Shown here one piece after another: positions 30,095 through 41,828 of a stretch of DNA of 64,000 nucleotides. The notes below the pieces were generated by a model. That model did not search any database. It had not been told where the DNA came from and saw only the letters and a list, made by a program, of their open reading frames with translations. The number at the start of each line of letters is the position of its first letter. Position 1 is the first letter of the stretch. The DNA lies in assembly GCA_036346225.1 (NCBI GenBank), contig JARFIW010000170.1, positions 8,804,501-8,868,500 of the forward strand. Reading direction: 5' to 3'. Made by a program: the position numbers and the translations under genes. Origin of the DNA: Platerodrilus igneus. Taxonomy: Eukaryota; Arthropoda; Insecta; Coleoptera; Lycidae.

Positions 30095-32393
30095 ACTGTG
30101 ATTGGGTAGGCTTAGATAGGTGTAAATAGGTAAAGCATTTATGTATTTATCGGTACCCTGTATATAAAAAAATCAATACTTTATTTAAAACGCTTCAATA
30201 GAATTCGAGTGGGATAAAATTACATATTATAATGTTATGTTTAATTTGTTTGCGGTAATTTAGTACAAGGACAACAATTAAGATCGATGACAAGGTCGAA
30301 AATTGTGTACAAAGATTATTAGTATTAAAGCTTTTCAGTATAAAATCCATAATTTAAGCAACGTATATTTATTAAATACAGCATAACGTTAAACACAGTC
30401 GAGGATTTCATAGAACCAAAGTTGGGGTAAATAAACGATTCTTGTAAAGCTAGTTTACGTTGAGAATATATTTCGAGTAAAATATGTTAACGGAAAAACG
30501 TAAGACTAATAGCAACAGCCGACGAGTGTAAAACAGATCGATAACATTAGGAGACACACAACACTTAATACGTAACAGAGGCAGATGAAAGATATCAGGT
30601 GTTTAAATGACAAACATTTTCAAGCGCGTGTCAAACAAGTATACTTTAAAAACCAATAAGAGGGACGAAGATGCAACATGTTTGTGGACGGTATCGATTT
30701 TTCAAGGCGCACACAAAAGAAGCGATAATTAACCGTGAACAATATAATAATAGAGGGGCTACAAGCAAGACGGCAAACACGGGACAGAAAGAGATACCAG
30801 TAAGGCAGAAATAACGCAGACACTTTAGGTAGGAAAGAAAGACAAAGCTGAAAAATGTTATCATGAAAGTGCAAGGGAGATAATTGGATGAACGCGCACA
30901 CAAGAGGCGTGATTGTATTTATGTAGGGTGAAGAGAAGGGGGAAAATACAACGAAAATTTAGACGGTTGGCACGGTTAGACAATTTTTCGCGGTAATGAA
31001 ATGTTTGTATTGACAATTTCTGAGTTTCGAAAGACCACTGTGTTGATGTGCAAGTGGAATTTAAAAAATTGAGTAGCCGTTAGCCGTTTTACAAGGAATG
31101 GGGAAAAATACAGGTAACTCAAGTGGGGCTGTGGTTATATAAACGCTGCTGGAGGCGGCATTAGCTCTCTTATTTTCAAAGTCTACAGAAGAACATCGTA
31201 GCTTCAAACCACGTGACTAGTGCAGTCCGATTTACAATTTACAAGTGTTTTATGCACAAGTGGGTGCAACTTAGTTGAAACGGAGTGAACCGCAGTAAAT
31301 CATTATAGTAATACTTGAAGCAGGATGACTTGTAAGTAGTGAATTATTTACAAATTGAATAAGAATGCTTGCTGCGCATTGATTGGAAGACGAGGTTATG
31401 TTTGGACTTGGAGCAGCAGTCCGGAGGGATTGTTGGAGATTTGGGTGAACAACGAATTCGAGATGGGATTGCTGTTCACAATGGAAGGCGGCAACATGAA
31501 GTGATCTAGGTACGTGCAGTCAATTTGGAAGACATCTACAGAGGTGGTGATCTGGAAGAAGAAAAACATTCTCCAGGTAACGAATTTTTTTTCTTGAAAC
31601 TGTTGTGCTTGTGATGATTTATTTAAGCTATTAGTGATTTGAGTTTTATTTGCTGAAAATTTTTATGAACTGAAAATTAATTTTATTGACTTATGTGAAG
31701 GACAATTTTTTTATTATAAATTTGAGGGTGTAAATGCTCGTATAATATTTCACAGATGTAAGAGGTAAACGGGTCTTTTGTATGATTTTAGATGCAAAAA
31801 TTTCTGCACACATAAAAAGGTTTATACTGAGCTCACCATAGACCAGGGGAAAATAAATTAAGGTTCTGGGATATGCCCATCTACTTTAAAATAAAACAAT
31901 GAATGTAGAGAAGCACAAATCCGCGGTATATTTGATTGATGAATTTATTACCACGTAGGGATATGAAATGTTTAACGTGAATAAATATTGTAAATATTGA
32001 GATTGTGTGCATTTATTATTTATGTGGTCAGAATAAAAAGGTTGTATGTCTTTGTCGAATTACTTTTTTTTATCTTTTTATTAATTATAAAGGTTGTTAA
32101 GAGAATGAGTAGCTGTGGTGAGTATCTCTGAAGAAGCAGTGAGCAGAGCAGCCGTGGAGTATCAGTTTGGAAAGCATCTTAAGAAGATTCGCAACTAGAA
32201 CACTTCATAATCAAAGCTTGAACTCAAAAAGTTATTTAGGTAAAATTTAATGGAGTTTTTTTTATTTTATTTTCAGCAAGTATTATAGCAACTCAAATAA
32301 GGGCACGAAGTTTTAGGGCTTCTTTCCAGGAAGACAGTGGTACATTTTTATGACGCCCAATTTGTGGGGCATGATTTCTACGACAATTCAGAG

Positions 32394-32394
<1 letters not shown>
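30092..32394 (+). mobile_element. 2.3-kb (AT)n-bracketed element with TATA promoter and splice-donor-like sites
   Basis: It begins TTTACTGTGATTGGG after (AT)n and ends CAATTCAGAGCAA before (AT)n. A phrase acctgtatataaa-like block sits near the start (30157). A TATATAAA at 31136 is followed by ggcggcattagctctctt. Then come a donor-like CTCCAGGTAACGAA at 31571, a tgagctcaccatagaccag block near 31828, an aataaaaagg block at 32033, a gtgagcagagcagcc block at 32131, and a gacgcccaatttgtggggc block at 32352. This order is shared with 9689-11754. Minus-strand frames at 30620-30903 are shadows. Confidence 0.55.
31136..31143 (+). promoter_or_regulatory. TATA box of the 2.3-kb element
   Basis: TATATAAA is followed by cgctgctggagg and an AGCTCTCTTA block about 24 bp downstream. 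The place is shared with the relatives at 10598 and 21317. Confidence 0.5.

Positions 32395-32441
<47 letters not shown>
32395..32441. repeat. (AT)n microsatellite
   Basis: Pure AT run between two 2-kb elements. Confidence 0.95.
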
Positions 32442-32443
<2 letters not shown>

Positions 32444-34562
32444 CTCATATTTAGACCAGGGTAGAAAATTAAATAATCACATCAAATGATTTTAATCACC
32501 GTGTATAAGGAATTTCATTAAATAATACGCGTTATTAAAACCATGAAGCATAAATAAACTCGGTTGTTTCAGTAAAAATAAGAAATTTAAATTATTTATA
32601 AGACGAAGCAGTAGTGAAAAGCTCTGCGTGTAATGTAATTATTCTAAACAAAGAGAAATTACGTACAAAGTTTATATTAATTAACCCTATTTTAAGTAAC
32701 CGGTAGTAAAACAAAGTGTACGTATAATAATTAATATTTAAGTTGTATTCGCTAAAAATAAAAAGGATAGAAATCAATTTTAATTGGAGTTAATTAAACC
32801 GTTAATAACATATAATACCTATAGAAACTTGTAAAAACCCAAGATTAAAATACCACGGAATAAAGCTCTGAGAATTAATATTATTTTGAACACCTGCGTA
32901 GTTTAAATATCACATTCGGCGTAAATTTTGCAGATAATTAATGTTTCAAAGAATCTTGGGAAAACGTCGCATAATAGTTACGAGAATTGCTAAAGCTGGT
33001 TATTTCACACTCCATGTGGACTAAAATAATCGATAATAAAGTATATCAAGTTGCACCAATAAGAACACGGTAGAGAAGGAAAGAGAAATGCGTCAAGCAA
33101 AGACACATATTGTAAAAGGCGGATTTAAGCAACGTCACGGGGTCACAATTGGTTAAAAATAGGATGCAAATATCAGAGGTAGAACAACAATTTCTGTACA
33201 AAATCAATTAGTTTTTCTCGGACAGGCTTGCGTGCCGTGTGGAAATTTTCTGAGATTTAAATGGGGTGAGTGAAAATTCGTAAAAATCGACGCGAGAGCG
33301 ACAGACTGGGAACATAAAATGAGAAATTCTTTAGAATTACCCGTTTTGGGGAACAGACCGACAGACAGGCTTTTTGCTATATATACCGAGATGAATATAA
33401 ACAAGCCCTCTTAGACTCTTAGACTTTTGACGATTCGATGCGTTAAAAGCTCGTACATACGCGACTTGATTAAAGATGGTAAACCGTGCATTTTAGTTTG
33501 ATTAAATAATTTAAAGTTTGCTAGTATATTTTAGTGATTCAAAATAGCTTGTTATTTACGTGCTAACATGAATGTACTTCAGTGCACTTAGATACAAGGT
33601 AATAAAATTTAGTTTCACTGTACCAATCAGCAAAATTTACAACGACGAATGTATACACAAAAGTAGGCAGTTTTGGCGTATATTGGTGACAGAAGCATGA
33701 ATTCTTTGCGATTTTTCGGGGGTGTTAATAATTAAATGGTTCAATTACGTGTCTGGATCCATGAAACAAGGGTCAGATAAACACAGATGAGTTCCGGAAA
33801 GGCCCAGAAACGACTTTGAATGGATGGTGATGGAGAAAATTTAAAAGCGTAGAGAATCATAAGCCGTAAATATAATCCTGGTGAATGGTGTGATTAACTA
33901 AAGAAACGATACTTTGAAGCTACGAGGAGAGTAACCTTCAGGTAAATTATACTATTTTGTTTGACATTTTTTGTGTGTATTGAATGACTTTATAATTGAT
34001 TTACTTTAAATGGACATTAGTGAAATTGTTCTAACCATAAAAGTTTAATTTTAAGATGAAATTTGCTTGTTTAAGTAAAAGGGTATTTTGTTTTGATGTT
34101 CGGGAATATGATGAAACTTTGGGTATGTCTTTGAGCTCAATTAGACAAACCTGGTTAATTAACGTAAAGGGTGGTAGATGCTCCTTTATACTCAGACTCC
34201 GGTCTGCTTATATTGTTATATTAATTAGTAGGCATCCAACAAGGACTTTAATTTTGGATGCACAGTAAAATGATAATAAAATTAATCCTGAAATTCTTTT
34301 AAAACTGAATTTTATGCTGAATTTTAATTTTGAAATTTTATGTATTCTGAATATTGATGTAAATAGAGTTAACGTTGATGTTTTGGTAGGAATGTGTTGT
34401 TTTTTTATGAATGAGGAGGTTTATAACATTAGGTGAGCAGCCGAGGCGAAAAGCGTAGTTCACGGATTTTAAAGGAAACACAGCATTCTTGACGCCCAAA
34501 CTGTGGGGCTCGAATGTTTTTTTTTTAAAGGGCCAGAATGCAGATAATGAGAAGAATCACAG

Positions 34563-34563
<1 letters not shown>
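32442..34563 (+). mobile_element. 2.1-kb (AT)n-bracketed element
   Basis: It ends AATCACAGCAA at the array. The order of landmarks matches its neighbours: TATATATA at 33378 with agccctctta downstream, donor-like TTCAGGTAAATT at 33938, a gtgagcagccgagg block at 34433 and a gacgcccaaactgtggggctc block at 34490. The start (attactcatatttagacc) departs from the TGTGAT type, so the left end may be truncated. Frames at 34056-34268 and 33204-33404 have no family motif. Confidence 0.55.
33378..33385 (+). promoter_or_regulatory. possible TATA box
   Basis: TATATATA with a ccctctta block about 25 bp downstream, in the position expected from the related elements. Confidence 0.4.

Positions 34564-34606
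<43 letters not shown>
34564..34606. repeat. (AT)n at the centre of a CACAGCAAT / ATTGCTGTG palindrome
   Basis: The array is flanked by CACAGCA on the left and TGCTGTG on the right, making a perfect palindrome from 34557 to about 34613. It is the junction of two oppositely oriented element ends. Confidence 0.9.
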
Positions 34607-34608
<2 letters not shown>

Positions 34609-36603
34609 CTGTGCTCCTAAATTATTCGCGCCCCGTCGTTGTGCGCCGTATTATTTATTGCTATGTACTACTGGAATTATCGAGCCCCTACGTTGGGCTG
34701 TTATATTATTATTGCTATGTCCCTCTAAATTATTCGCGCTCCATCATTTGGGCGACCATATTAATATTACTATGTATAAACAAGATTGTAATTATCTCCG
34801 ACGTTGGGCTGTCTTATTAATATTGCTATCAATTCCCTCCAGAAACTTAACTGGATTTTATCTTGAACCAACCTTGTCTACGAATAACAAAATTTGATAC
34901 GTTACCGCCTTACTCGTTATCAATTTGTATTCAACTTATAGCTCCTCCCTGAACTGTTTAAATTATCAAATCACTCCCATTCACTTTATCTTATGACCTC
35001 GACTAGCATTTATTTGGAATTGTAAAATTCAGTTAATTCGATTCTTATATAATGAAACCAATATTATGTACAGCTTTTGTAAATTATTTAAAATACACTT
35101 TTCAATTAATTAATGTTTGCAAATCTCATTTATCAAAATCATATACTTTTTACTCAAAACCCAAAGTCACCAAAAAAACCTATTATCTTTATAAAAAAAA
35201 AAAGCTTGGAACGTTCAAAACTTCTTATCATATCATGTACTTTATGCGTATTTAAATCCTTTGTTTTTGGCGAACTTCGTCACATTAATTTATACTAAAC
35301 AAATTCAATATTCAAATAAAAAATATAGAAAAATAAAATGTCTTATAACTAAAAATCTGACCTGGTCTACTTTCTTCGCATTGACGCATCCATTTGAATA
35401 AAAATTATTTTCCCCCAATTCAGGATTATTACATGCCCATTCAAAATATTGTCTATCCACACGGTTGAACCATTTCATTTAAAATATTGCCATCATCCTC
35501 TGGACTACCATTATTAACTTCTACTATGCACCCCAATTTATTGTCGTCTCATTTCAGACTTAGAATTACTTCTTATCAATTTCCCCAAACTAAGAATTGG
35601 ATTATCATCATTTATTTTCCCTTGACTTAGAACGTGAATTTTTCTTCCCGGCTTTAGAATAGAATTCTTATTATCATTGTCCCCTGACTCGAAGCCCTAT
35701 TATTAATATGTTTTAGTTTAAAATAAAATTCCCCAAAATCTACTTACGTTTAATCGGCAATTATAATTTTCATCTTGGCACTTATACTATCTTTCACTTT
35801 AAAATTATTACGTATCACTTTATTTCATAGCGGCGCACTTCGGCCTTTGTTGAGTTGAAAACTGACCTCGTTATCACTGTACCTGTTAATATATCTTTTC
35901 TCCCCTACTCCGTCAGTGGGTATGGTCTAGAAACTCGTCGCTCCCTTTTGACCAATCAAATAATTACATTTAAAGTAGTTTCTGATGTAATTTTCTATGC
36001 TTCCTAATAATTGTGATCTGGTCGCAGCTGTCTTCGTTATCAAACATGCGGTGTTTTGATGAATCTAATTGCTTTTCCATAAACAACTGATGCAATTCGA
36101 CTTTTAATTTTCATATCTGCCTGTTATTCACGCAATTTTTAATCTCCTTTCTTATTAAAATTGGTTAACTATTTTGTACGCATTTACCTATGCTTCTTGA
36201 AGCTCTATTTCTTATCTCAGTATTAGCCTAATTGTTTGGAACTCTTTTCAATACGTGTTTAATTACACTTTATTATGTTTACATATAAAGTACGCGTGCT
36301 TCCTCTGAAAAATATTATTATCTGCCTTACCTAAATTAACTAAAACTTTATCTACATGGTGTTAAATATTTACTATTTATCTAATGCATGTGTTCCTGGT
36401 TTCTACGCTAACTATGCGTCTTCCTATGTTTATTTGCGTCGCTTAAAATTACTTATACTTTATATACAGGGTGTTGTCTGACTACTATTTACAAACTATC
36501 TCCATTTCTCAATTCTTTACTAAATAAATGCAGTTTTCTGCTGCCTATGGTAACTTCCCATTTCCAAACGACCCCTACTACAAAAACAACCCCTTATCAC
36601 AAC

Positions 36604-36604
<1 letters not shown>
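34607..36604 (-). mobile_element. 2-kb (AT)n-bracketed element, inverted partner of 6497-8330
   Basis: Read on the minus strand it starts TGTTGTGATAAGGGG after (AT)n and ends GAGCACAGCAA at the other array. Most of it aligns with 6497-8330. It extends beyond that copy by a terminal set of repeated units (34611-34835). A plus-strand frame at 35052-35255 resembles the minus-strand frame at 7821-8039 only because the DNA is homologous; no domain is seen. Confidence 0.65.
34611..34835 (-). repeat. about 55-60-bp terminal unit repeated four times
   Basis: On the minus strand a block of the form GCCCAACGTnGGGGCTCGA, ATAATT, acATAGCAATA recurs four times with drift and ends at the (AT)n. The forward element at 6497-8330 has only the first unit. 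The same block occurs once near the end of other family members (32352, 34490), and resembles a primer-binding region next to an LTR. Confidence 0.6.
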
Positions 36605-36651
<47 letters not shown>

Positions 36652-36654
36652 TAT
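36605..36654. repeat. (AT)n microsatellite
   Basis: AT run with one C interruption near the right end. Confidence 0.95.
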
Positions 36655-37264
36655 CAGAACCTCTGGACTATTCTAAAACGTTCAAGAAATTATGTAAATA
36701 ACATTCTAGAGATTTCCCATTGTATGGTTAATAAAGCTCTCGTAACCTGTCAATCAAGTCCATCTGAAAGAAATTGCGCCGCAGGGACCTATCGTTCATC
36801 TTTTGTGTACAAACGCTTCGCTTACGTTCGAATGTGTTTATTCTGGTCAGAGGTGGACTAAACGGCCCTATAATAACCTTTGGCTTTTGCACTTTTCTGT
36901 GCTCATAATTTTAATCCAGACGCCACTAATTTTCTTATTAAACTTAATGGTTGAAACCGTACAAAATAGATTAGAGCTCTACTTAACTAACCTGTCAGAT
37001 TCCTATCTACCTGCACACCTAAATGTCTTGGAACCCAGAAGAGCTGTACTCCTTTTTTGAGTAGCCAATTCTTTTGTTGAATTTCCGCACTCTGTAGCAG
37101 TGGTCACCTGGTCGCAGATGAACAAATTGTTTGGAGTGCTGTTCGATATCTAAGTAGATGAGACCCAACGTTCTTTTTTCTCTTTTACTTTCTGGTTCTA
37201 AGCTATCTTCAGTATTGTATATAACTCTGCCTGGTTGATCGTAGTATATCGGCTTAGGGAATAG
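36655..37264. other. no recognised gene
   Basis: Frames at 36547-37060 start inside the (AT)n or lack motifs. No family could be assigned. Confidence 0.4.
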
Positions 37265-37472
37265 TCAGCTCCGAAGATCAGGCACGTTCGCGTGTGACTA
37301 CTGATCCTAAGGTGCCGGGTTCGATTCCTAAAACACAGACCGCTCGAAAAATGTTAGACGAGTACATTTTACAAAAACACGCCCTCGTTCGGTGAGAGGT
37401 AAAATGGAGGACATTGCTTGGAATAGCAAGGGTTCGGCAAAAATTCAAAATTCCAGGTAAAAAACTCGCTTC
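37265..37472 (+). mobile_element. tRNA-derived SINE, copy 2
   Basis: A perfect B box GGTTCGATTCC (37319-37329) follows a tRNA-like head. The body shares cgccctcgttcgg, taaaatggagg, ttggaatagcaagggttcg and attccagg with 13876-14122. It lacks the internal gtgtgagtgttgtcacgcac segment of copy 1. The A-rich end is aaaaaactcg. Confidence 0.7.
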
Positions 37473-38049
37473 CTGGCCAATATAGTACCTTTAAGTGGAG
37501 CATTGAAAAATCAAATGTAGAGGGTACTTCACAGAGTTTTTCTGTAGACCAAAACTGTACCGAACAATGTTTGAAGCTGCTATTTCTATATTTCGCAATG
37601 GGTAGGTGCACAAACGTTCGTACGCAGTGCACATACTATGCACGAACGATTACTTAAAAAAAATTGGAAAGTTTTTAGTAAATTAGTTGCACTTTAATAC
37701 GTCACTCGCCAACTCCACTTTTCCGCATACAGAAGTGCACATTTGTACACCTACATTGCATTTGAAAACAGACAAATTTTTTGCCGTTTATACCCCTACT
37801 TTCATTCCCCTCAATGAATTTCTGTATTTATTAGTATGAGGAAGTGCAGAAACGTTTATACACTGCACAATTGTGCACCTACGCTGCACAAACGATTGAC
37901 GTATAAAAAGGTTCGCATCTTCAATGTGGGGTGCTGGGAATTGAACCCGAAAAAAATATTTTTTGTCAACTATTTTGCGCGTAGAAGCAGTTCGTAAACC
38001 TTACCGTTGCTTTACTTCTTTCAAAAGAAATTTCATTAATTAATAATTT
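37473..38049. other. non-coding DNA with a tRNA-like B box
   Basis: A sequence near 37924-37960 on the minus strand (cgggttcaattcccagcacc) contains a B box, and suggests another tRNA-derived tail. No gene is seen. Confidence 0.35.
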
Positions 38050-40830
38050 AGAGTGTTTTCAGACCGGCGCCGGAACTTCTTTAGTGTATTGGTCATTGTT
38101 CTAATTCTCTCTGTATCGTGTTTCTGTGCGTGGGTACATGAGAATAGACAGGTTAAATTTTTAAAAATGCCCATGGTAGCCAAAATATTGTCCTTTTATT
38201 ATTTTTTTAAGAATGCTTTCTTAGGCGAGGAATAATATTGTGGCTGCCATAGGGGCATTTTTTAAGAATGCTGTGTTCTCTGCAGAACAGTATTGTGCAA
38301 TGCCATGGGTGCATTTTCAAACTTTTAGCCTACCCGTTTCCATCCATATACACACAGAAATACAATACCAAAAGAATTAGAACCATAAACAAAACACAAA
38401 AGTTACAGCGCCCGCAAAGGAGAAAACATTATTTGTAAAGCTGATTTTACCACGCGGACGCTGTCACTGTTCTTGTATACTGTTCTTTGTTCCGATTATT
38501 TTTTTTATTGTGTTTCTGGGTGTGTGTGTAGATGAAAAACGTTTCATTTTGGGATCTTTGTGTATTTTTGGATGCTGGACAAGTTTTATTCCATGCGGAC
38601 GTTGTACCTTTTTTTGTATTGTTTACTATTCTAGTTCTTGTCGTGTTCGTGTGCGTATGTAGATGAAACTGGAAAAACTAGATTTGTGAAATTACCCTTG
38701 CCAGCCAAAATATTGTCATTTTATTATTTTAAAACAGTATTTTGGCAGCCAGGACGCATTTTCAAACAGCATGTACATTTTCATTCACATATATCCAGCA
38801 ATGCGATAAAAAAATTAATTAGAAGGAAAACAAAACAGAAAAAGAGTTACAGCGCCCATAAAGCATAGAACATTCTTTATAAGACTAATTCCTTCAGTAC
38901 AGACGCTGTATACTGTTCTTTGCTCTGATACTTTTTGTATTGTATCCCTGTGCGCGTGTAGATGGGAATGAACAAGCTGTTTTTTTGACAATGCCCTTGG
39001 CAGCCAAACTACTCTCTTTTTATTATTTTTTCAGAATGCTTTCTTCTGTAAGGAACAGTATAGTAGTAGTCATGAGAACATTTTCAAAAATTCAGCCTGT
39101 CTATTTTCATCCACATACATCCAGGAATATAACACAAAAGGAATTAGAACAAAAAACAAAATACAAAAAAGTTACAGCGCCGGCAAAGGAGAAAACATTC
39201 TACATAAGACCGATTCTGTCCATACAGGCGTTGCAACTCTTTCTGTATGCTATTCTTTGTTCTGATACTTTTTGTAATATGTCTCTGTGCGTGTAGAGAT
39301 AGGAATGAGCAGGCTGATTTTTTGGAAATGCTCTTGATAGCCAAAATATCGTCTTTTTATTATTTTTTCTGAATGCTTCCTTCTATGAGGAACAGTATTG
39401 TGGCTAACACGGGGGCGTTTTCAAATTTAGCCTGTCCATTTTCATCCTCATTCACTCAGGAATACCATACAAAAAGAATTAGAACAAAAAACTAAATACA
39501 AAAAGGTTACAACACTCGAAAAACAGTAAACATTCTTTACGGGACCGATTTCTTCTCTGCGGACGCTGTAGCTTTTTGTGTATTGTTTACTGTTCTAATT
39601 CCTTTTGTATCGTATTCCCGTGCGTGTGTAGATGAAAACGGAAAGTAGGCTGATTTTTTAAAAATGCCATTAGCAATTAAAATATTGTCCTTACGTTATT
39701 TTTGAAGAATATATTCTGCAATGCGGAACAGTATTGTGGCTGCTATTGGGGCACTTACAAAATTTCAGAATGTCCATTTTCATGAACACACACCCATAAA
39801 TACGTGCGTGTGTAGATGAGATGGACGGGCTGATTTTTAAAAATACCATTAGCAACCAAAATTTTGTCCGTACATTCTTTTTTAAGAATGCTTTCTTCTA
39901 TGTGAAACAGTATTGTGGCTTCTATGGAACACTTTCAAAATTTCAGACTGTCCATTTTCATTCACATACACCCAGAATTAGAACAACAACAAAACACAAA
40001 AAGTTACACCGCCCTAAAAGGAGAAAACATTTTTTATAGGACCGATTTTCAACATGCGGGCGCTGTAACTGTTTTTTATACTGTTGTTTGGTCTAATACT
40101 TTTTGTATTGTGTTCCTGTACGTATGTAGATGAGAATGGACAAAGTAAATTTTTGAAAGTGCAATCAAAATATTGTCCTTTTATTATTTTTTAAGAATGC
40201 TTTCTTCTGTGAAGAACAGTATTGTGGCTGTTACGGAGGCATTTCCAAATATTCACCCTATCCATTAACATCCACATACACTCAGAATTACGATACAAAT
40301 AGAATTACAACAAAAACAAATTACAAGAAAAGTTACAGCGTCCGCAAAGGAGAAAACATTCAATATAAGACTGATTTTTTCCGTGGGGGCGATGGAAGTT
40401 TTTTGTATACTGTTCTATGTTCTCATACGTTTTGTATTGTCTTCCTGCGTATGAGTAGGTGAAAATAGACAGGCTAAATTTTCGAAAAATATAATATTTT
40501 GAGGACTGTGAGTATTTTTACAACTTGGACAAGCTTTTGAGAAATATCTTCATCCGTGTGGGCGCTATAACTTTTTTTGCATTGTTTATTGTTTCAATTC
40601 TTGTTGTATCATGTTCCTGCGCGGGAGTAGATGAGAATGAATAGGCTGAATTTTTGAAAATACCCTTGGCAGCCAGAATATTGTAATTCTTTTATTGTTT
40701 CAGAATGCTTTCTTCTGTGCGGAACCGTATTGTCGCTGCCAAAAATTCTGCCGGTCCATTCTCATCCGTACACACCAAGGATTACGACACAAAGAGAATT
40801 AGAACAAAAGACAAAACACAAAAAGATGTA
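38050..40830. repeat. tandem array of about 330-bp palindromic units
   Basis: The phrase gttacagcgcccgcaaagga or a close variant recurs near 38403, 38846, 39170, 39507, 40003 and 40332, giving spacings of 324-337 bp except where units are partly doubled or truncated (443, 496). Each unit is itself a fold-back. For example, tgtagatgagaatggacaggctg is mirrored by cagcctgtccattttcatcc, and caggaatacgatacaaaaag by ctttttgtatcgtgttcctg. Similar frames in several units (with AKILSFYYFF) are repeat translations, not genes. Confidence 0.85.
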
Positions 40831-40979
40831 GGCGAAGCCTGCTTCTGCAGCTAGTTTTATATAAAATGTCTCTATTCGAATACCAATTTTTAGTAAATTA
40901 ATATCGATCTTACTTTGTGGGACTTGTGACTGACCCAATTAGTTATTGAAAAATTTGTAGTGAATGAGATGACGCGACA

Positions 40980-41390
40980 TGTTACGCAGCTGGTACAACA
41001 TACCGGTTTTAGAACGAGTAACCATAAGTGCTAGAATTTAACGGTGCCTTAACATTAGAGCCACATATGCTCTTTCCACTCTAAAATCTATGTACGGAAT
41101 TGAAGTATCACTATACACTAAATACTATCTCAATTTGGTAATTCTCAAGTGGTCATTGCCTTATTCGGTACAAGTTCTTGTTCTTTCATCGAACAATCGT
41201 GTTTGCCCTCCAGACAATTATTGTTACAAAGCTGACTTTGAACTTTCGAAAATACCTAGAACGTCCGCCCTTGTACAGATTACTTTTTGTTACAAATTAA
41301 TATTTATACAGTGACTAATTGTTGAAGTTGCTCCTAGGTATTGGATGTAATAAAATATTAAAAATAACCTTGTCTTCATGTTACGTTAAT
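40980..41390 (+). repeat. candidate gypsy-type LTR with adjoining primer-binding-like sequence
   Basis: A segment starting tgttacgcagctgg ends with cttcatgttacgttaatt, directly followed by AGTGACCCCGAAACC, a form common after insect gypsy LTRs. An ataaaatattaaaaat stretch 45 bp before the end could be the polyadenylation signal. No internal gag or pol follows, so it would be a truncated end or solo copy. Confidence 0.4.
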
Positions 41391-41828
41391 TAGTGACCCC
41401 GAAACCAGTTGTTGCAAGATTCACTGACAGGTGTGCCTTATAACAAGTTTAAGATGACTTCCAGTTCTAATATAATTACATATAAATTATACTACTCTGG
41501 TTGTAATTGTAGGGAACTGTTCATAAATCTAAGAAACTTCAAATAGTTATAAACCACGGATTGAACAACATGGGAAATTGAGAACGAATTTGTTAATTAT
41601 ACAGGGTTTTCTAAATTTGCAACCATAATAATAATGCCAAGCAACGAAAAATAAGTATGGACGTTCAAAATCCTTTCGAATTTACAAACTTAATGGAACA
41701 GAAAATTTTAAAATTTGGACAGTGCTATATACAGGGTGATAAGTGTACCAAATCCTGAATAATAATAATAATAATAATAAGCAATATTATTCGATAATTA
41801 TGAAAGTCGCTCTCATGGGTCATTACCT
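41391..41828. other. retroelement-like DNA, no gene
   Basis: Contains two copies of an atacagggtg/tatacagggttt phrase (41624, 41730) and a short (AAT)n at 41758-41780. Nothing coding. Confidence 0.4.

Noticed and set aside
34538..34897. 119-residue frame starting in (AT)n
   Set aside because: Begins with an Ile-Tyr run from the microsatellite and continues through repeated terminal units; not coding.
7821..35255. similar small frames at 7821-8039 (minus) and 35052-35255 (plus) as a conserved protein
   Set aside because: The similarity is explained by homologous DNA of two element copies; flanking non-coding DNA is just as similar.
38053..40133. repeated small frames with AKILSFYYFF as a gene family
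   Set aside because: They are translations of the tandem palindromic units; frames break at different places and similarity does not favour coding positions.
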